The notes: generated by a model from the letters alone, not told the origin. A stretch of 64,000 bases of DNA from Marivita sp041725935 (GCA_041725935.1 JBGRQD010000001.1:333294-397293), one strand, 5' to 3'; counted from the first letter of the stretch, positions 43,780-53,872 are shown. Numbers and translations: made by a program.

Positions 43780-44928
43780 ATGACAGTACTCGATCCCTTG
43801 CTGGCTGATGTACAGAAACCGACGGCGCAGGCGCGCGGACTGCCGAATGCGCATTACACCGACCCGCAGTTTTTTGCAGAAGAGCGCGACGCGCTGTTCG
43901 GGTCGGGTTGGGCCGGTCTTGCAGTCGCCTCGGATGTGCCCGAAATCGGTGACGCGGTGCCGATCACATTTCTGGATATCCCGCTGCTGCTGATCCGGGG
44001 ACGCGACGACGTGGTGCGCGTGTTCCAGAACATCTGCCGCCATCGCGGCATGATCTTGGTCGATGCGCCGCGCAGGATCGAAGGCGCGATCCGCTGCCCT
44101 TATCACTCCTGGTGCTACAGCACGCAAGGACAGCTTGTGGCGACCCCGCATGTCGGCGGTCCGGGATTCAACACGCACAAGGACATCGACCGCACATCGC
44201 TGGGCCTGATCGAAACCCGCAGCCATGTCTGGCGCGACGTGGTCTGGGTCAACCTGTCCGGCACCGCCCCACCCTTCGAAGACGCGATGGCGGACGTGAT
44301 CGCCCGCTGGGCGGATTTCGAACAGCCCATGTATCATGGCGGCGATGACAGCCGCTTTACCCTGACGGTCGAAAGCAACTGGAAACTGGCCGTGGAGAAT
44401 TACTGCGAGAGCTATCACCTGCCCTGGGTGCATCCCGGCCTGAACAGCTATTCACGGCTGGAGGATCACTACAACATCGAACAGGACGGGGTGACCTCGG
44501 GACAGGGCACGCTGGTCTATCGGCAACTGACCGCAGAAACCGGCACGATGTTCCCGGATTTTACCGGGCTCGATCCGAAATGGGACGCCGGAGCCGAATA
44601 TCTGGCGGTCTATCCCAATGTGCTGTTGGGCGTGCACCGCGACCACGCCTTCGCGATCATCCTGCGCCCGGATGGTCCGAACCGGACCGAGGAATTCGTG
44701 CACATCTACTATGCCACGCCGGAGACCGATTCCGACCTGCGCGCGAAAAACGCGGAGCAATGGAAACTGGTGTTCGAGGAAGACATCTTTGTAGTCGAAG
44801 GCATGCAGCGCGGACGCCGTGCGCCGGGCTTTGATGGCGGGCGGTTTTCTCCGGCGATGGACGGGCCGACGCATTGCTTTCACAGATGGGCGGCGGGCCG
44901 GATTGCGCAGCATCGTTCGACGGCATGA
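43780..44928 (+). CDS. Rieske non-heme iron oxygenase alpha subunit, quaternary-amine type
   Basis: 382 residues. The Rieske [2Fe-2S] motif is C86-x-H88 ... C106-x2-H109 (CRHRG and CPYHSW). The mononuclear iron site is NYCESYHLPWVH with His213 and His218. The residue bridging the two centres is Glu210, where ring-hydroxylating dioxygenases have Asp; Glu is seen in carnitine, choline and glycine-betaine oxygenases, so a quaternary ammonium substrate is likely. No reductase gene is adjacent. The stop overlaps the next ATG by 4 bases. Confidence 0.9.
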   Translation: MTVLDPLLADVQKPTAQARGLPNAHYTDPQFFAEERDALFGSGWAGLAVASDVPEIGDAVPITFLDIPLLLIRGRDDVVRVFQNICRHRGMILVDAPRRIEGAIRCPYHSWCYSTQGQLVATPHVGGPGFNTHKDIDRTSLGLIETRSHVWRDVVWVNLSGTAPPFEDAMADVIARWADFEQPMYHGGDDSRFTLTVESNWKLAVENYCESYHLPWVHPGLNSYSRLEDHYNIEQDGVTSGQGTLVYRQLTAETGTMFPDFTGLDPKWDAGAEYLAVYPNVLLGVHRDHAFAIILRPDGPNRTEEFVHIYYATPETDSDLRAKNAEQWKLVFEEDIFVVEGMQRGRRAPGFDGGRFSPAMDGPTHCFHRWAAGRIAQHRSTA

Positions 44929-45158
44929 CCGATCCGCTGGATCAGGCCTTGCTTGATGCACATGCAAGGAGCGACATCCGTTCCCTGATCCGTCTGTATC
45001 ATGAGGCGGCAAAGACCGCGCAGGACGAACAGGCAACCGGGTTCTTCCTGACCCATGCCTATGTCTTTGCGCTGGAAGCGGGCGATGATCGCGCGGCGGA
45101 CCTCAAGGATGCGTTGGTCCGTCTGGGGCGCGACATCCCTGCCCCACCCGACCTCTGA
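44925..45158 (+). CDS. Small hypothetical protein coupled to the Rieske oxygenase
   Basis: 77 residues from ATG 44925, overlapping the oxygenase stop as ATGA. All-helical in appearance (LDQALLDAHARSDIRSLIRLYHEAA in parts), with a TPR-like helical pair (AHARSD..SLIRLYHEAA and FFLTHAYVFALEAGD). No family recognised. The tight overlap suggests a role with the oxygenase, such as assembly or a small accessory subunit. Confidence 0.65.
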   Translation: MTDPLDQALLDAHARSDIRSLIRLYHEAAKTAQDEQATGFFLTHAYVFALEAGDDRAADLKDALVRLGRDIPAPPDL

Positions 45159-45171
45159 CCCGAAGACGCAA

Positions 45172-45963
45172 TCAGGCGGGATCGCTCGACATCGACGGTT
45201 GCCGCAGCTGGTCATAGAGGTGCCACGTCGCGTGTCCCAAGACCGGCAAGGCGATGAACAACCCCAGAAATCCCGGCACAAGCGCCACGAAGGTCACAAG
45301 CGCGATGAAGGCGCCCCAGCCCAGCATCAGCACCGGATGCGCCATGACATATTGGAACGAGGTGATCATCGCGGTTACGAAATCCACCTCGCGGTCCAGG
45401 AGCAGCGGCAGCGCAATCACCGTGATGTTGAACAGCAGGATCGCGAACAGCGCTCCGACGATTGTGCCCACGGTCAGCATCATAAGCCCGTTACCGGAGA
45501 GGTAGACATCGAGCGATGTCGATACGTTGGTCATCGTGCTGAGGCCGAGGAACAGGGCAAAGATCATGTGCGCCAGAAAGAACCAGAACAGGAACACCAT
45601 GATGATGATGACGCAGATCGAAGGCAGCTGGCGGCGCGACTGGTGCAGCACAACGCCCAGGATCTCGGAGGCGACCATTGGATCGCCCCTCTCTAACCTG
45701 CGGCTGACCTCATAGAACCCCACGGCGGCGAAAGGTCCAATCAGGGGAAACCCGATCGCCGCAAGCACCAGCCAGTAGGTTGTCCCGGTCCAGAGCGTGA
45801 TCGCCGAAATCCCCCATCCCGCCAGTACGTAGACCCCGGCGAAAAACAGCGCGTAGCCCGGTGCACGGGTCAGGTCGCGCCAGCCGCGCCTTAGCGCAGT
45901 GCGCAGCGTGTCCACCGTCACCGGCTCAAGCTCCGGCACGCCAAGTTCAGGAGTATCCCGCAT
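45172..45963 (-). CDS. DUF2189 integral membrane protein
   Basis: 263 residues from the ATG at 45963. About six membrane helices; the DUF2189 pattern is LRRGWRDLTRAPGYALFFAG near the N-terminus, then GPFAAVGFYEVSRRLERG, and ends with HATWHLYDQL. Function unknown; common next to housekeeping genes in Rhodobacterales. Convergent with the oxygenase cluster, 13 bases apart. Confidence 0.88.
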   Translation of the reverse strand: MRDTPELGVPELEPVTVDTLRTALRRGWRDLTRAPGYALFFAGVYVLAGWGISAITLWTGTTYWLVLAAIGFPLIGPFAAVGFYEVSRRLERGDPMVASEILGVVLHQSRRQLPSICVIIIMVFLFWFFLAHMIFALFLGLSTMTNVSTSLDVYLSGNGLMMLTVGTIVGALFAILLFNITVIALPLLLDREVDFVTAMITSFQYVMAHPVLMLGWGAFIALVTFVALVPGFLGLFIALPVLGHATWHLYDQLRQPSMSSDPA

Positions 45964-46122
45964 GCCATCCTCCGCAGATTGGTATTCACAGGCTCGTATG
46001 AAAGCGGCTGACGGACTGTTTGGCAACATTTTCGTTGCTCCGGGTCAGGCGCGGCGATGCGTCACCGCATCGCCGGTTTTCCGTCAACGGAAAACAGCCC
46101 GCGCTTTAAAAGGCCGCGCGCC

Positions 46123-47247
46123 TTAGTCGGCGCGGGCGTCGGCGCGGGATTTGCCGGACACGTTCAACGCCAGAGTTGCCGCCATGAATGGATCGAGATC
46201 GCCATCCAGCACACCTTTGGTGTCCGAGGTCTCGTGCCCGGTGCGCAGGTCCTTGACCATCTGGTAGGGCTGCAGGACGTAGGATCGGATCTGATTGCCC
46301 CAGCCTGCATCGCCCTTGGCCTCGTGCGCGGCGTTGATTGCCGCGTTCCGGCGGTCCAGCTCCATCTGGTAAAGCCGCGATTTCAGTGCCTTCATGGCGA
46401 TGTCGCGGTTCTGGTGCTGCGACTTCTCCGAACTGGTCACAACAATCCCGGTGGGCATGTGCGTGATCCGCACCGCCGAGTCGGTCGTGTTCACGTGCTG
46501 CCCGCCTGCCCCGGAGGACCGGTAAGTGTCGACGCGGATGTCCGACGGGTTCACGTCGATCTCGATATTGTCGTCCACAACCGGGTAGACCCAGACCGAA
46601 CAGAACGAGGTGTGTCGTTTGGCGGCGCTGTCGAAGGGCGAGATGCGCACCAGCCGGTGCACACCGGATTCCGACTTCAGCCAGCCATAGGCATTGGGAC
46701 CGGAGATCTTGTAGGCAGCGGATTTGATACCCGCCTCTTCGCCCGGCGTTTCCGATTGCAGTTCCACCTCGTAGCCATGCTGTTCTGCCCAGCGGACATA
46801 CATCCGCGCCAGCATATTGGCCCAGTCGCAGCTTTCCGTGCCACCGGCACCCGAATTGATTTCGAGGAACGTGTCGTTGCCATCGGCCTCTTCGTCCAGC
46901 AGCGCCTCAAGCTCTTTCTTGGCAGCTTTCTCGGCCAGCGCCTTGATCGCGGTTTCGGCGTCGGCGATGACTTCCTTGTCCCCCTCCATCTCGCCCAGTT
47001 CGATCATCTCGATATTGTCGCTGAGGTCCTGCTTGATCGAGGTGTAGGTTTCGATCGCGTCCACAAGCAGCTGCCGGTCGCGCATCAGCTTCTGGGCGGC
47101 AGCGGGATCGTCCCACAGGTTCGGGTCCTCGACACGGGCGTTGAATTCCTCCAGCCGGTGCTGGGCGGTTTCCCAGTTCAAGCGCTGTGCCAACAGCTTG
47201 AGGGATTTCTCGATCTGCTCAACGGTGTTCTGGATTTCTGCGCGCAT
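46123..47247 (-). CDS. prfB: Peptide chain release factor 2
   Basis: 374 residues. Recognises UGA/UAA stop codons. The SPF codon-reading motif is in RISPFDSAAKRHTSF and the peptidyl-hydrolysis GGQ in SGAGGQHVNTTDSAV. The reading frame is continuous from the ATG, so the autoregulatory +1 frameshift known in E. coli prfB is absent, as in many alphaproteobacteria. Confidence 0.97.
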   Translation of the reverse strand: MRAEIQNTVEQIEKSLKLLAQRLNWETAQHRLEEFNARVEDPNLWDDPAAAQKLMRDRQLLVDAIETYTSIKQDLSDNIEMIELGEMEGDKEVIADAETAIKALAEKAAKKELEALLDEEADGNDTFLEINSGAGGTESCDWANMLARMYVRWAEQHGYEVELQSETPGEEAGIKSAAYKISGPNAYGWLKSESGVHRLVRISPFDSAAKRHTSFCSVWVYPVVDDNIEIDVNPSDIRVDTYRSSGAGGQHVNTTDSAVRITHMPTGIVVTSSEKSQHQNRDIAMKALKSRLYQMELDRRNAAINAAHEAKGDAGWGNQIRSYVLQPYQMVKDLRTGHETSDTKGVLDGDLDPFMAATLALNVSGKSRADARAD

Positions 47248-47345
47248 TGGCGGTCCTGTATGCTCGGGCCTTGGTCAGACATGGTGATAGACCAGCCACG
47301 CCGCCCCTTCAAGGCGGCGCAACCGGCGCGAAACGGGCGTGATGG

Positions 47346-49898
47346 TCAGTAAAGCCCACCCGAGCTGAGCGTGCCGAAAGACGCTTTTGGCCCGACGATG
47401 GCCGTGCCCCCACTGGATGTGGTGACCTGCTTGGAGGGTTGACCGCTCGAGCTGTAAAGCTCGAAATTCGATCCCATGGCAAAGCCGCCATCGAACTGGA
47501 TGCCGAAGATCGGCTCTTCGCCTTCGCGGAAACACTCGGAGACGACATTGTCGCCACTGGCGCTGTCCGACAGGCGCGCGCCGGTGTTGCGGTCGATCTT
47601 GATGAACTGGCAGTTTTCGGGCGGGCGGAATGCGGTGCCACCATATTTCGCCACGGCTTTCTGCATGAACGAATTGAACACCGGCCCGCACATCCCGCCG
47701 CCCGACGCTCCCGAACCCAGGCTGCGGGGCTGGTCATAGCCGATGTAACAGCCCGCGACGATGTTCGAGGTGAAGCCCACGAACCAGACATCCTTGGCAT
47801 CGTTGGTGGTACCGGTCTTGCCCGCCGTCGGCACCGGCAGGTTGACCGAACTGCGCGCAGTGCCACGTTCGACCACGCCTTCGAGCATGGAGGTCAGCTG
47901 ATAAGCTGTGACGGCATTCATCACGCGCTCGCGGTCGCTGCTCACGGTGGGGCCGCGCCCCGGTGCGAGGTTTGGCAGGGTGCAATCCTCGCAGACGCGC
48001 TGGTCATGGCGGTAGACGGTGTTGCCGTACCGGTCCTGCACCCGGTCGACCAGTGTGGGTTCGACCCGTTCCCCGCCATTGGCGAACATCGCATAAGCCG
48101 CAACCATCTTGTAGAGCGTGGTCTCATCCGCCCCGAGCGAATTGGCCAGCACGCGGCCCATGTTGTCGTAGACGCCGAATTTCTCGGCGTAACGCGCGAC
48201 CACATCCATCCCGACTTCTTGCGCAAGGCGGATCGTCATGAGGTTCCGCGACTGTTCGATCCCGGTGCGCAGCGGTGTCGGGCCATAGAAGCGGTCAGAT
48301 GCGTTCTGCGGACGCCAAACGCCCTGCGGCGTGTCGATCTCGATCGGCGCGTCGACCACGATGGTGGCGGGCGAGTAGCCACTGTCGAGGGCCGCGGCAA
48401 AGACAAAGGGTTTGAAGCTCGACCCCGGCTGACGCTGCGCCTGCGTTGCGCGGTTGAACACCGAGTGCTGGTAGCTGAACCCGCCCTGCATCGCGATGAC
48501 GCGGCCCGTGTTCACATCCATTGCCATGAACGCGCCCTGCACTTCGGGCACCTGCCGCAAGGTCCAGCGGATGAAGCTGCCATCGCTGTCCGAGGTCATA
48601 CGGCGCACATGCACCACGTCCCCAACCTCAAGCAGATCACCGGCCACCTCGCCTCTGCGGCCCAGCGATCCGTCCTCATTGCGCTTGCGCGCCCATTGCA
48701 CGTCATTTGCCGGAATCCAGTGACCATCTTCGTCGTCCGGCACGCCTTCGATGCCGATGCGCGCGTCGTTCTGCCCGACCTCAAGGACCACGGCGGGATA
48801 CCAGGGGTTTTCAAGCTGAATGTCACGCGCGATGGTGATCTTGGACAGGGCCTCGCGCCATGTGGTGGTGTCGGTCAACTGCTCTTCGGGTATGGTCAGA
48901 CCGCTGCCGCGCCAGACGCCCTGCGACCGGTCAAAGCTTTCCAGCGCGCGCTGCAGCGCATTCTCGGCTTCGACCTGCAGTTCGGGATCGAGGGTCGCGC
49001 GGACGCTGAACCCGCCCGAGAAAAATTCGCCCTCACCGAAATCTTCGCTCAGCTGGCGGCGGATTTCGTCGGTAAAGTAGTTGCGGGGCGGCAGCGCATC
49101 GCGGAATTGGTCAAAGTCGCCGTTCTGAACCGACCGAAGCGGCATGGCCACCTCGGTCTCGTATGTCTGACGATCAATATAGCCGTTCTCGTACATTTCC
49201 TCGAGCACGAAGTCGCGGCGCGCCAGAAGACGTTCCTTGCGCCGGACGGGATGGAAATCCGAAGGGGCCTTGGGCATCGATGCAAGTGTCGCGGCCTCGT
49301 GCGGAGCCAGTTCCACAAGCGATTTGTTGAAGTAGGTCTGTGCCGCCGCCGTTACGCCGTAGGAGTTCTGGCCAAGGAAGATCTCGTTCATGTAGAGTTC
49401 GAGGATCTTGTCCTTGGACAGCGTTTCCTCGATCCTCGAGGCAAGGATGATTTCCTTGATCTTGCGCTCTACCTGCCGGTCACCGGACAGCAGAAAGTTC
49501 TTCATCACCTGCTGGGTGATTGTCGACGCGCCGCGCACATCCTGCCCGCGCGAAGCGACCGCGTCGAACGCGGCGGCGCCGATGCCGCGCAGATCGTAGC
49601 CCTTGTGGCTGTAGAAATTCTTGTCTTCGGCCGAAATGAACGCCTGCTTGACCAGATCGGGAATCTCATTGGCTGGCGTGAAAAGGCGGCGTTCCTGCGC
49701 GAATTCGTCGATGATCCGCCCCTCGCCCGAATAAATCCGGCTGATGGTCGGCGGAGTATACTGCGCCAGGCTTTCGTGGCTGGGCAGGTCTCGGCTGTAC
49801 ATCCAGAGCACGCCGCCCACGCCAAGCGCGACCATCATCATGCCCATGGTGATGAGGGTAAAAATGCCTCCGAAGAATGACAGGATGAATCTGATCAC
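47346..49898 (-). CDS. mrcA: Penicillin-binding protein 1A
   Basis: 850 residues from GTG 49898 (MIRFILSFFGG); the frame runs a further 26 codons but that part lacks a start signal. Bifunctional class A PBP: membrane anchor (residues ~4-32), GT51 glycosyltransferase (EDKNFYSHKGYD, GASTITQQVMKN), an OB-like PCB domain, and the transpeptidase with SSFK (QPGSSFKPF), SRN (QSRNL) and KTG (AGKTGTT). The C-terminal tail is Ser/Gly-rich. Upstream neighbour is a cell-wall amidase. Confidence 0.95.
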   Translation of the reverse strand: MIRFILSFFGGIFTLITMGMMMVALGVGGVLWMYSRDLPSHESLAQYTPPTISRIYSGEGRIIDEFAQERRLFTPANEIPDLVKQAFISAEDKNFYSHKGYDLRGIGAAAFDAVASRGQDVRGASTITQQVMKNFLLSGDRQVERKIKEIILASRIEETLSKDKILELYMNEIFLGQNSYGVTAAAQTYFNKSLVELAPHEAATLASMPKAPSDFHPVRRKERLLARRDFVLEEMYENGYIDRQTYETEVAMPLRSVQNGDFDQFRDALPPRNYFTDEIRRQLSEDFGEGEFFSGGFSVRATLDPELQVEAENALQRALESFDRSQGVWRGSGLTIPEEQLTDTTTWREALSKITIARDIQLENPWYPAVVLEVGQNDARIGIEGVPDDEDGHWIPANDVQWARKRNEDGSLGRRGEVAGDLLEVGDVVHVRRMTSDSDGSFIRWTLRQVPEVQGAFMAMDVNTGRVIAMQGGFSYQHSVFNRATQAQRQPGSSFKPFVFAAALDSGYSPATIVVDAPIEIDTPQGVWRPQNASDRFYGPTPLRTGIEQSRNLMTIRLAQEVGMDVVARYAEKFGVYDNMGRVLANSLGADETTLYKMVAAYAMFANGGERVEPTLVDRVQDRYGNTVYRHDQRVCEDCTLPNLAPGRGPTVSSDRERVMNAVTAYQLTSMLEGVVERGTARSSVNLPVPTAGKTGTTNDAKDVWFVGFTSNIVAGCYIGYDQPRSLGSGASGGGMCGPVFNSFMQKAVAKYGGTAFRPPENCQFIKIDRNTGARLSDSASGDNVVSECFREGEEPIFGIQFDGGFAMGSNFELYSSSGQPSKQVTTSSGGTAIVGPKASFGTLSSGGLY

Positions 49899-50010
49899 GG
49901 CGCGTCCCTGTTGCAGTTCTCTACCCCTACAAAATAAGGGGCGCTTGGTCAAAACACATTGCCGTCGAACCGGCATTCGGTTGCCTATGACGCAGGGTCA
50001 TGGGCGGGGA

Positions 50011-51228
50011 TCAGTTTCGCCTCAGCGGCGCAAGCGCGCGATCCTCGTCGCGCCATGCGATGATACCGTCGCGGATGCCTGCCGCCATGCCCTGTCGCCA
50101 GATCGGATCGCTCAGGTTGCGCAGGTCTTCTGCGGTGGACAGGAAACCCACTTCCAGCAGCACGGACGGGATGTCCGCCGCCTTGAGCACCGAGAATCCG
50201 GCTCGGCGCAGCGGGCGCTTGTGAACCCGGCCGACCGCATTGCGGATGCCGTTCAGCATATGTTCGGCCAACGCCTCGCTGCGCGGCGCGTTGTCCAGTC
50301 GGGCAAGGCTCATCAGCACGTTGGCAACCCGGTCATCGGATTGGCTCAGGTCAAGTCCTGCCAGCAGATCGTCGCGGTTGTGGCGCTCTGCAAGCGCCGC
50401 AGAGGCCGCATCGGACGCCTCCTCTGACAGGACATAGACCGCCGCGCCACGCGCAACCCCCTCGGCCAGCGCATCGGCATGGAGCGACACGAACAGGTCC
50501 GCCCCCGCATCGCGCGCCAGCGCCACCCGCGCCTCGAGCGAGACGAAATAATCGCCATCGCGGGTCAGGATCACATCGAACCCACCTGCCCGCCGCAGCA
50601 CATCCTGCAATTCGCGCCCGAAGGTCAGCATCAGCTCCGCTTCGCTGATGCCTTCACGCTCGGCGCCCGGATCGATACCACCATGGCCCGGATCAAGCAC
50701 GATCCGCACCCGGTTCGGATCACGTGGCGGCACGGCATCGACCTTTGCCGGGGCGGGCAGATCCCAGCGCGGATCGCGCGGCGCGCCAGAGACCTGGTCA
50801 AAGGCCGTCTGCTCCGTGCTGGCAAGCTGTACGGTAATCGTCGCACCACCATCCAGTGTGTCGGTCAAAAGCTCAGCGCTGTGCACCACCATCGGCTCAA
50901 CCAGATCGGCCACCAGCCGCGACCATCCGGGCCGATAGGTACCCGTCCGCACACCTGCGATCCGGTCAGTCCCGGCAAAGACTTCCGCTGCGGTATCGCC
51001 CCACTGGATCTCGCGGAAATCCATCACCAGACGGTTGGGCTCTGTCAGGGTGAACAGCCGCCACGGCACGCCCTGGCTGATTTCGAGCCGCAGCTCTGCA
51101 CCGCGCCGTGTGTCCTGCACCGTGCCGGTTTCAAACCGCGCCAAGGCTCCAAGGTCCTGTGCCACGACTGGACCGGCCAGCACAGCCGACAGCAGAACCG
51201 CCAGAATCGATTTCAGGACACCGCTCAT
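50011..51228 (-). CDS. amiC: N-acetylmuramoyl-L-alanine amidase (AmiC type)
   Basis: 405 residues. Signal peptide (cleavage near VVA-QD), an AMIN domain for septal targeting (residues ~30-130), and a zinc amidase_3 domain: DPGHGGIDPGA (His), Glu in EREGISEAEL, SLHADA (His) and the catalytic Glu in LLEVGFLS. It cleaves the peptide from muramic acid during daughter-cell separation. An SPOR- or EnvC-type activator is not in the window. Transcribed towards PBP1A. Confidence 0.95.
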   Translation of the reverse strand: MSGVLKSILAVLLSAVLAGPVVAQDLGALARFETGTVQDTRRGAELRLEISQGVPWRLFTLTEPNRLVMDFREIQWGDTAAEVFAGTDRIAGVRTGTYRPGWSRLVADLVEPMVVHSAELLTDTLDGGATITVQLASTEQTAFDQVSGAPRDPRWDLPAPAKVDAVPPRDPNRVRIVLDPGHGGIDPGAEREGISEAELMLTFGRELQDVLRRAGGFDVILTRDGDYFVSLEARVALARDAGADLFVSLHADALAEGVARGAAVYVLSEEASDAASAALAERHNRDDLLAGLDLSQSDDRVANVLMSLARLDNAPRSEALAEHMLNGIRNAVGRVHKRPLRRAGFSVLKAADIPSVLLEVGFLSTAEDLRNLSDPIWRQGMAAGIRDGIIAWRDEDRALAPLRRN

Positions 51229-51304
51229 TCATTCACCTTGGCCTCTGTTCGGGCCTTTCCGGCATCGTAGCGGATTCGGCCTCTTGAGGACAGTGCAGAT
51301 GCGC

Positions 51305-52459
51305 TCAGGCGATATGACCCTGCGCCCGCATGAAGCGCTCCAGCCGGTCCAGCCCTTCGAGAATGTCCGCCGTTGCCCGTGCATAGGAAAAGCGTAGCGT
51401 GCCGCCCCCACGCTCGGGGTCGAAATCCAGCCCCGGAGTCACAGCGACCCCGGCCTCGTCGAGGATGGCGCGGGCAAAGGCGCGGCTGTCCCCGGTCAGA
51501 TGCGAGATGTCGGCATAGACGTAGAACGCCCCGTCCGGCGGCGCGATCCGGTCGAACCCGGCCTTGGGCAATCCTTCGATCATCAGGCGGCGGTTTTCGC
51601 GGTAGACGGCCATGTTCGCCTCAAGCTCGTCCGGCGCATCCATCGCAGCCAGCGCCGCGACCTGTGCCGCATGGGGCGCACAGATGAACATGTTCTGCGC
51701 CAGCCGTTCGACCTGCCGCACATTGCCCGGCGGCAGCACCAGCCAGCCGACGCGCCAGCCGGTCATGCTGAAATACTTTGAAAACGAATTGATCACGCAA
51801 ACGTCGTCGCTGATCTGAAGCGCGGTCACCGCTTTGTGGTCGTATTCGATCCCGTGGTAAATCTCGTCCGACAGGAACGCGGCGCCCCTCTCATGTGCCG
51901 CGCCGATCAACGCGCCAAGCGCGTCCCGACCCAGCATCGTCCCCGTCGGATTGGCCGGAGAGGCGACCATCATGCCCTGATAATCGAGCCCTTCCAGATC
52001 GGAGGGCTCCATCTGGTACCGGGCCTCGGCGCGGGTCTGCACCTCGACCGGGACAAGATCGAGTGACTTCATGATCTGGCGGTAGGACGGATAGCCCGGA
52101 GCGCCAAGCGCGATCCGGTCCCCCGCATCGAACAGCGCGGTGAAGGCAAGGATGAACCCGCCCGACGATCCGGGCGTCACGACCACGCGGGCCGGGTCAA
52201 GATCGACATCGTACCAGTCGCCATAAAGCCGCGCGATGCGCTGGCGCAGCGCGGGCAAACCCAGCGCGACGGTGTAGCCCAGCGGATTGTCGCCCATTTC
52301 TCGGGTCAGTGCATTGCGCGCCAGAACCGGCGCCGGAGTGCCCGGTTGACCCACTTCCATATGGATGATGTGCCGTCCCGCGTCTTCGGCCTGCCGCGCC
52401 GCTTCCATCACATCCATCACGATAAAGGGATCAACCGCCCCACGGCTTGAGTTCCGCAT
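51305..52459 (-). CDS. Class I/II PLP-dependent aminotransferase
   Basis: 384 residues from the ATG at 52459, six bases after GGAG; the ATG just before (52462) is a close alternative. Typical blocks: GYTVALGLPALR, SPANPTGTML, DEIYHGIEYDH and the PLP lysine in SFSKYFSMTGWRVGW. Similar roseobacter proteins are annotated as aspartate-type aminotransferases; the substrates are unresolved. Divergent from the M48 protease, with 56 bases between starts. Confidence 0.9.
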   Translation of the reverse strand: MRNSSRGAVDPFIVMDVMEAARQAEDAGRHIIHMEVGQPGTPAPVLARNALTREMGDNPLGYTVALGLPALRQRIARLYGDWYDVDLDPARVVVTPGSSGGFILAFTALFDAGDRIALGAPGYPSYRQIMKSLDLVPVEVQTRAEARYQMEPSDLEGLDYQGMMVASPANPTGTMLGRDALGALIGAAHERGAAFLSDEIYHGIEYDHKAVTALQISDDVCVINSFSKYFSMTGWRVGWLVLPPGNVRQVERLAQNMFICAPHAAQVAALAAMDAPDELEANMAVYRENRRLMIEGLPKAGFDRIAPPDGAFYVYADISHLTGDSRAFARAILDEAGVAVTPGLDFDPERGGGTLRFSYARATADILEGLDRLERFMRAQGHIA

Positions 52460-52515
52460 CATTCTCTCCGTACACTGATGGGTGCAGACCTAGGGGCGAA
52501 CACGGGGCAAGGTCA

Positions 52516-53853
52516 ATGTATCACGCGACGCTGCACCTTTTCAGGATCATGGGCTTTGTCCTGTGCCTGACCGCATTGATCGCCGCTGCTCCGGCGCGGG
52601 CGGCCACGCTTTTGCGCGACGCCGATATCGAACATGCGTTGAAGGAACTTGGCGCACCGGTTTTGCGTGCGGCAGGTCTCAGCCCGAGCCAGGTGCGTAT
52701 CCTTCTGATCGACGACAGCACGCTCAACGCGTTCATCATCGACACGCAGCATATCTTCATCCATTCCGGCCTCGTCACCAAATTGGAAACGGCTGCACAG
52801 CTGCAGGCCGTGATCGCGCATGAGGCGGCGCATATCGCCAACGGCCATATCTCGCGCCGCCTGGGCAACATGCAAAGCGCCCGCACTGCCGCAGGTCTGG
52901 GCATGGCGCTCGCGGTGGCGGCCGCTGCATCGGGCGCGGGACGCGCCGCTGTGGGCCTCGGGATCGGGCTGCAATCCTCGAGCCTGCGCAGTTTCCTCGC
53001 CCATACCCGCGCCGAGGAAGCCTCGGCCGATATCAATTCGATCCGGTATCTTGTCAGTGCCGGGATCGACCCTCAGGGCGCGATCGAGGTGCAGGAGCTG
53101 TTCCGCGGGCAGGAAGCGCTGGCCGAAGCCCGTCAGGACCCCTACATGCGGTCACACCCGCTGTCGCGCGACCGTCTGCGCGCGCTGCAAGGCCTTGTCG
53201 CAGGTGCCTCGGCAAGAACCGCGCCCGACCCTGCCGGCGATTACTGGTTCGCCCGCGCCAAGGGCAAGCTGACCGCCTTCACCCGCGCGCCAAGCTGGAC
53301 GCTGCGCCGGGCCGATGACAGCCTGTCGCAGGATATCGCGGAGATGCGCAAGGCCGTGGCCTATCACCGCCAGAGCGACCTTGGCCGCGCGATCCGCCAT
53401 ATCGACATCGCCATCAATGCCCGCCCGAACGATCCGTTCCTGCGCGACCTCAAGGGTCAGATCCTGTTGGAATCGCGGCGCGCCTCGGAGGCAGTCCAGG
53501 TCTATTCCGCCGCCGCCCGGCTCGCGCCGCGCGAGCCGCTGATCCTTGGCGGGCTGGGTCGCGCACAACTTGCCGATGGCAAACCACAGGACGCGCTGCG
53601 CACGCTCGAGGCCGCGCGCGGGCGCGACTTCAGCGACACCCGTATCCTGCGTGACCTTGCCACCGCTTATGCAAAGACCGGCCAGAACGCGATGGCGTCG
53701 CTGGCGACCGCCGAACGCTATGCCGTTCAGGGCCGGTTCAAGGACGCCGCGATCCACGCCACGCGGGCCGAAGGCGCCTTGCCGCGCGGATCCGGCCCAT
53801 GGCAACGGGCGCAGGATGTGTTAAGTGCAGCGCAACGCGCCTCGCAGCGATGA
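52516..53853 (+). CDS. Periplasmic M48 metalloprotease with TPR tail (BepA-like)
   Basis: 445 residues from ATG 52516. A signal peptide ends after ARA (residue ~29). The zinc protease domain has HEAAH at 102-106 and the third ligand in RAEEASADINS; a hydrophobic Ala/Gly segment (LGMALAVAAAASGAG) follows. The last ~180 residues are TPR repeats (LGRAIRHIDIAINARPNDP, LGRAQLADGKPQDALRTLEAA). BepA-type enzymes police outer-membrane protein assembly. Followed 19 bases later by the DsbA-like gene. Confidence 0.9.
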   Translation: MYHATLHLFRIMGFVLCLTALIAAAPARAATLLRDADIEHALKELGAPVLRAAGLSPSQVRILLIDDSTLNAFIIDTQHIFIHSGLVTKLETAAQLQAVIAHEAAHIANGHISRRLGNMQSARTAAGLGMALAVAAAASGAGRAAVGLGIGLQSSSLRSFLAHTRAEEASADINSIRYLVSAGIDPQGAIEVQELFRGQEALAEARQDPYMRSHPLSRDRLRALQGLVAGASARTAPDPAGDYWFARAKGKLTAFTRAPSWTLRRADDSLSQDIAEMRKAVAYHRQSDLGRAIRHIDIAINARPNDPFLRDLKGQILLESRRASEAVQVYSAAARLAPREPLILGGLGRAQLADGKPQDALRTLEAARGRDFSDTRILRDLATAYAKTGQNAMASLATAERYAVQGRFKDAAIHATRAEGALPRGSGPWQRAQDVLSAAQRASQR

Positions 53854-53872
53854 AATCGATGACTGGAGACCC

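Noticed and set aside
46123..47247. Programmed +1 frameshift in prfB
   Set aside because: The reading frame is continuous from the start codon through SPF and GGQ, so no frameshift is needed.
47439..49880. 813-codon plus-strand frame opposite PBP1A
   Set aside because: Shadow of a strongly conserved gene; His/Arg-rich product without domains.
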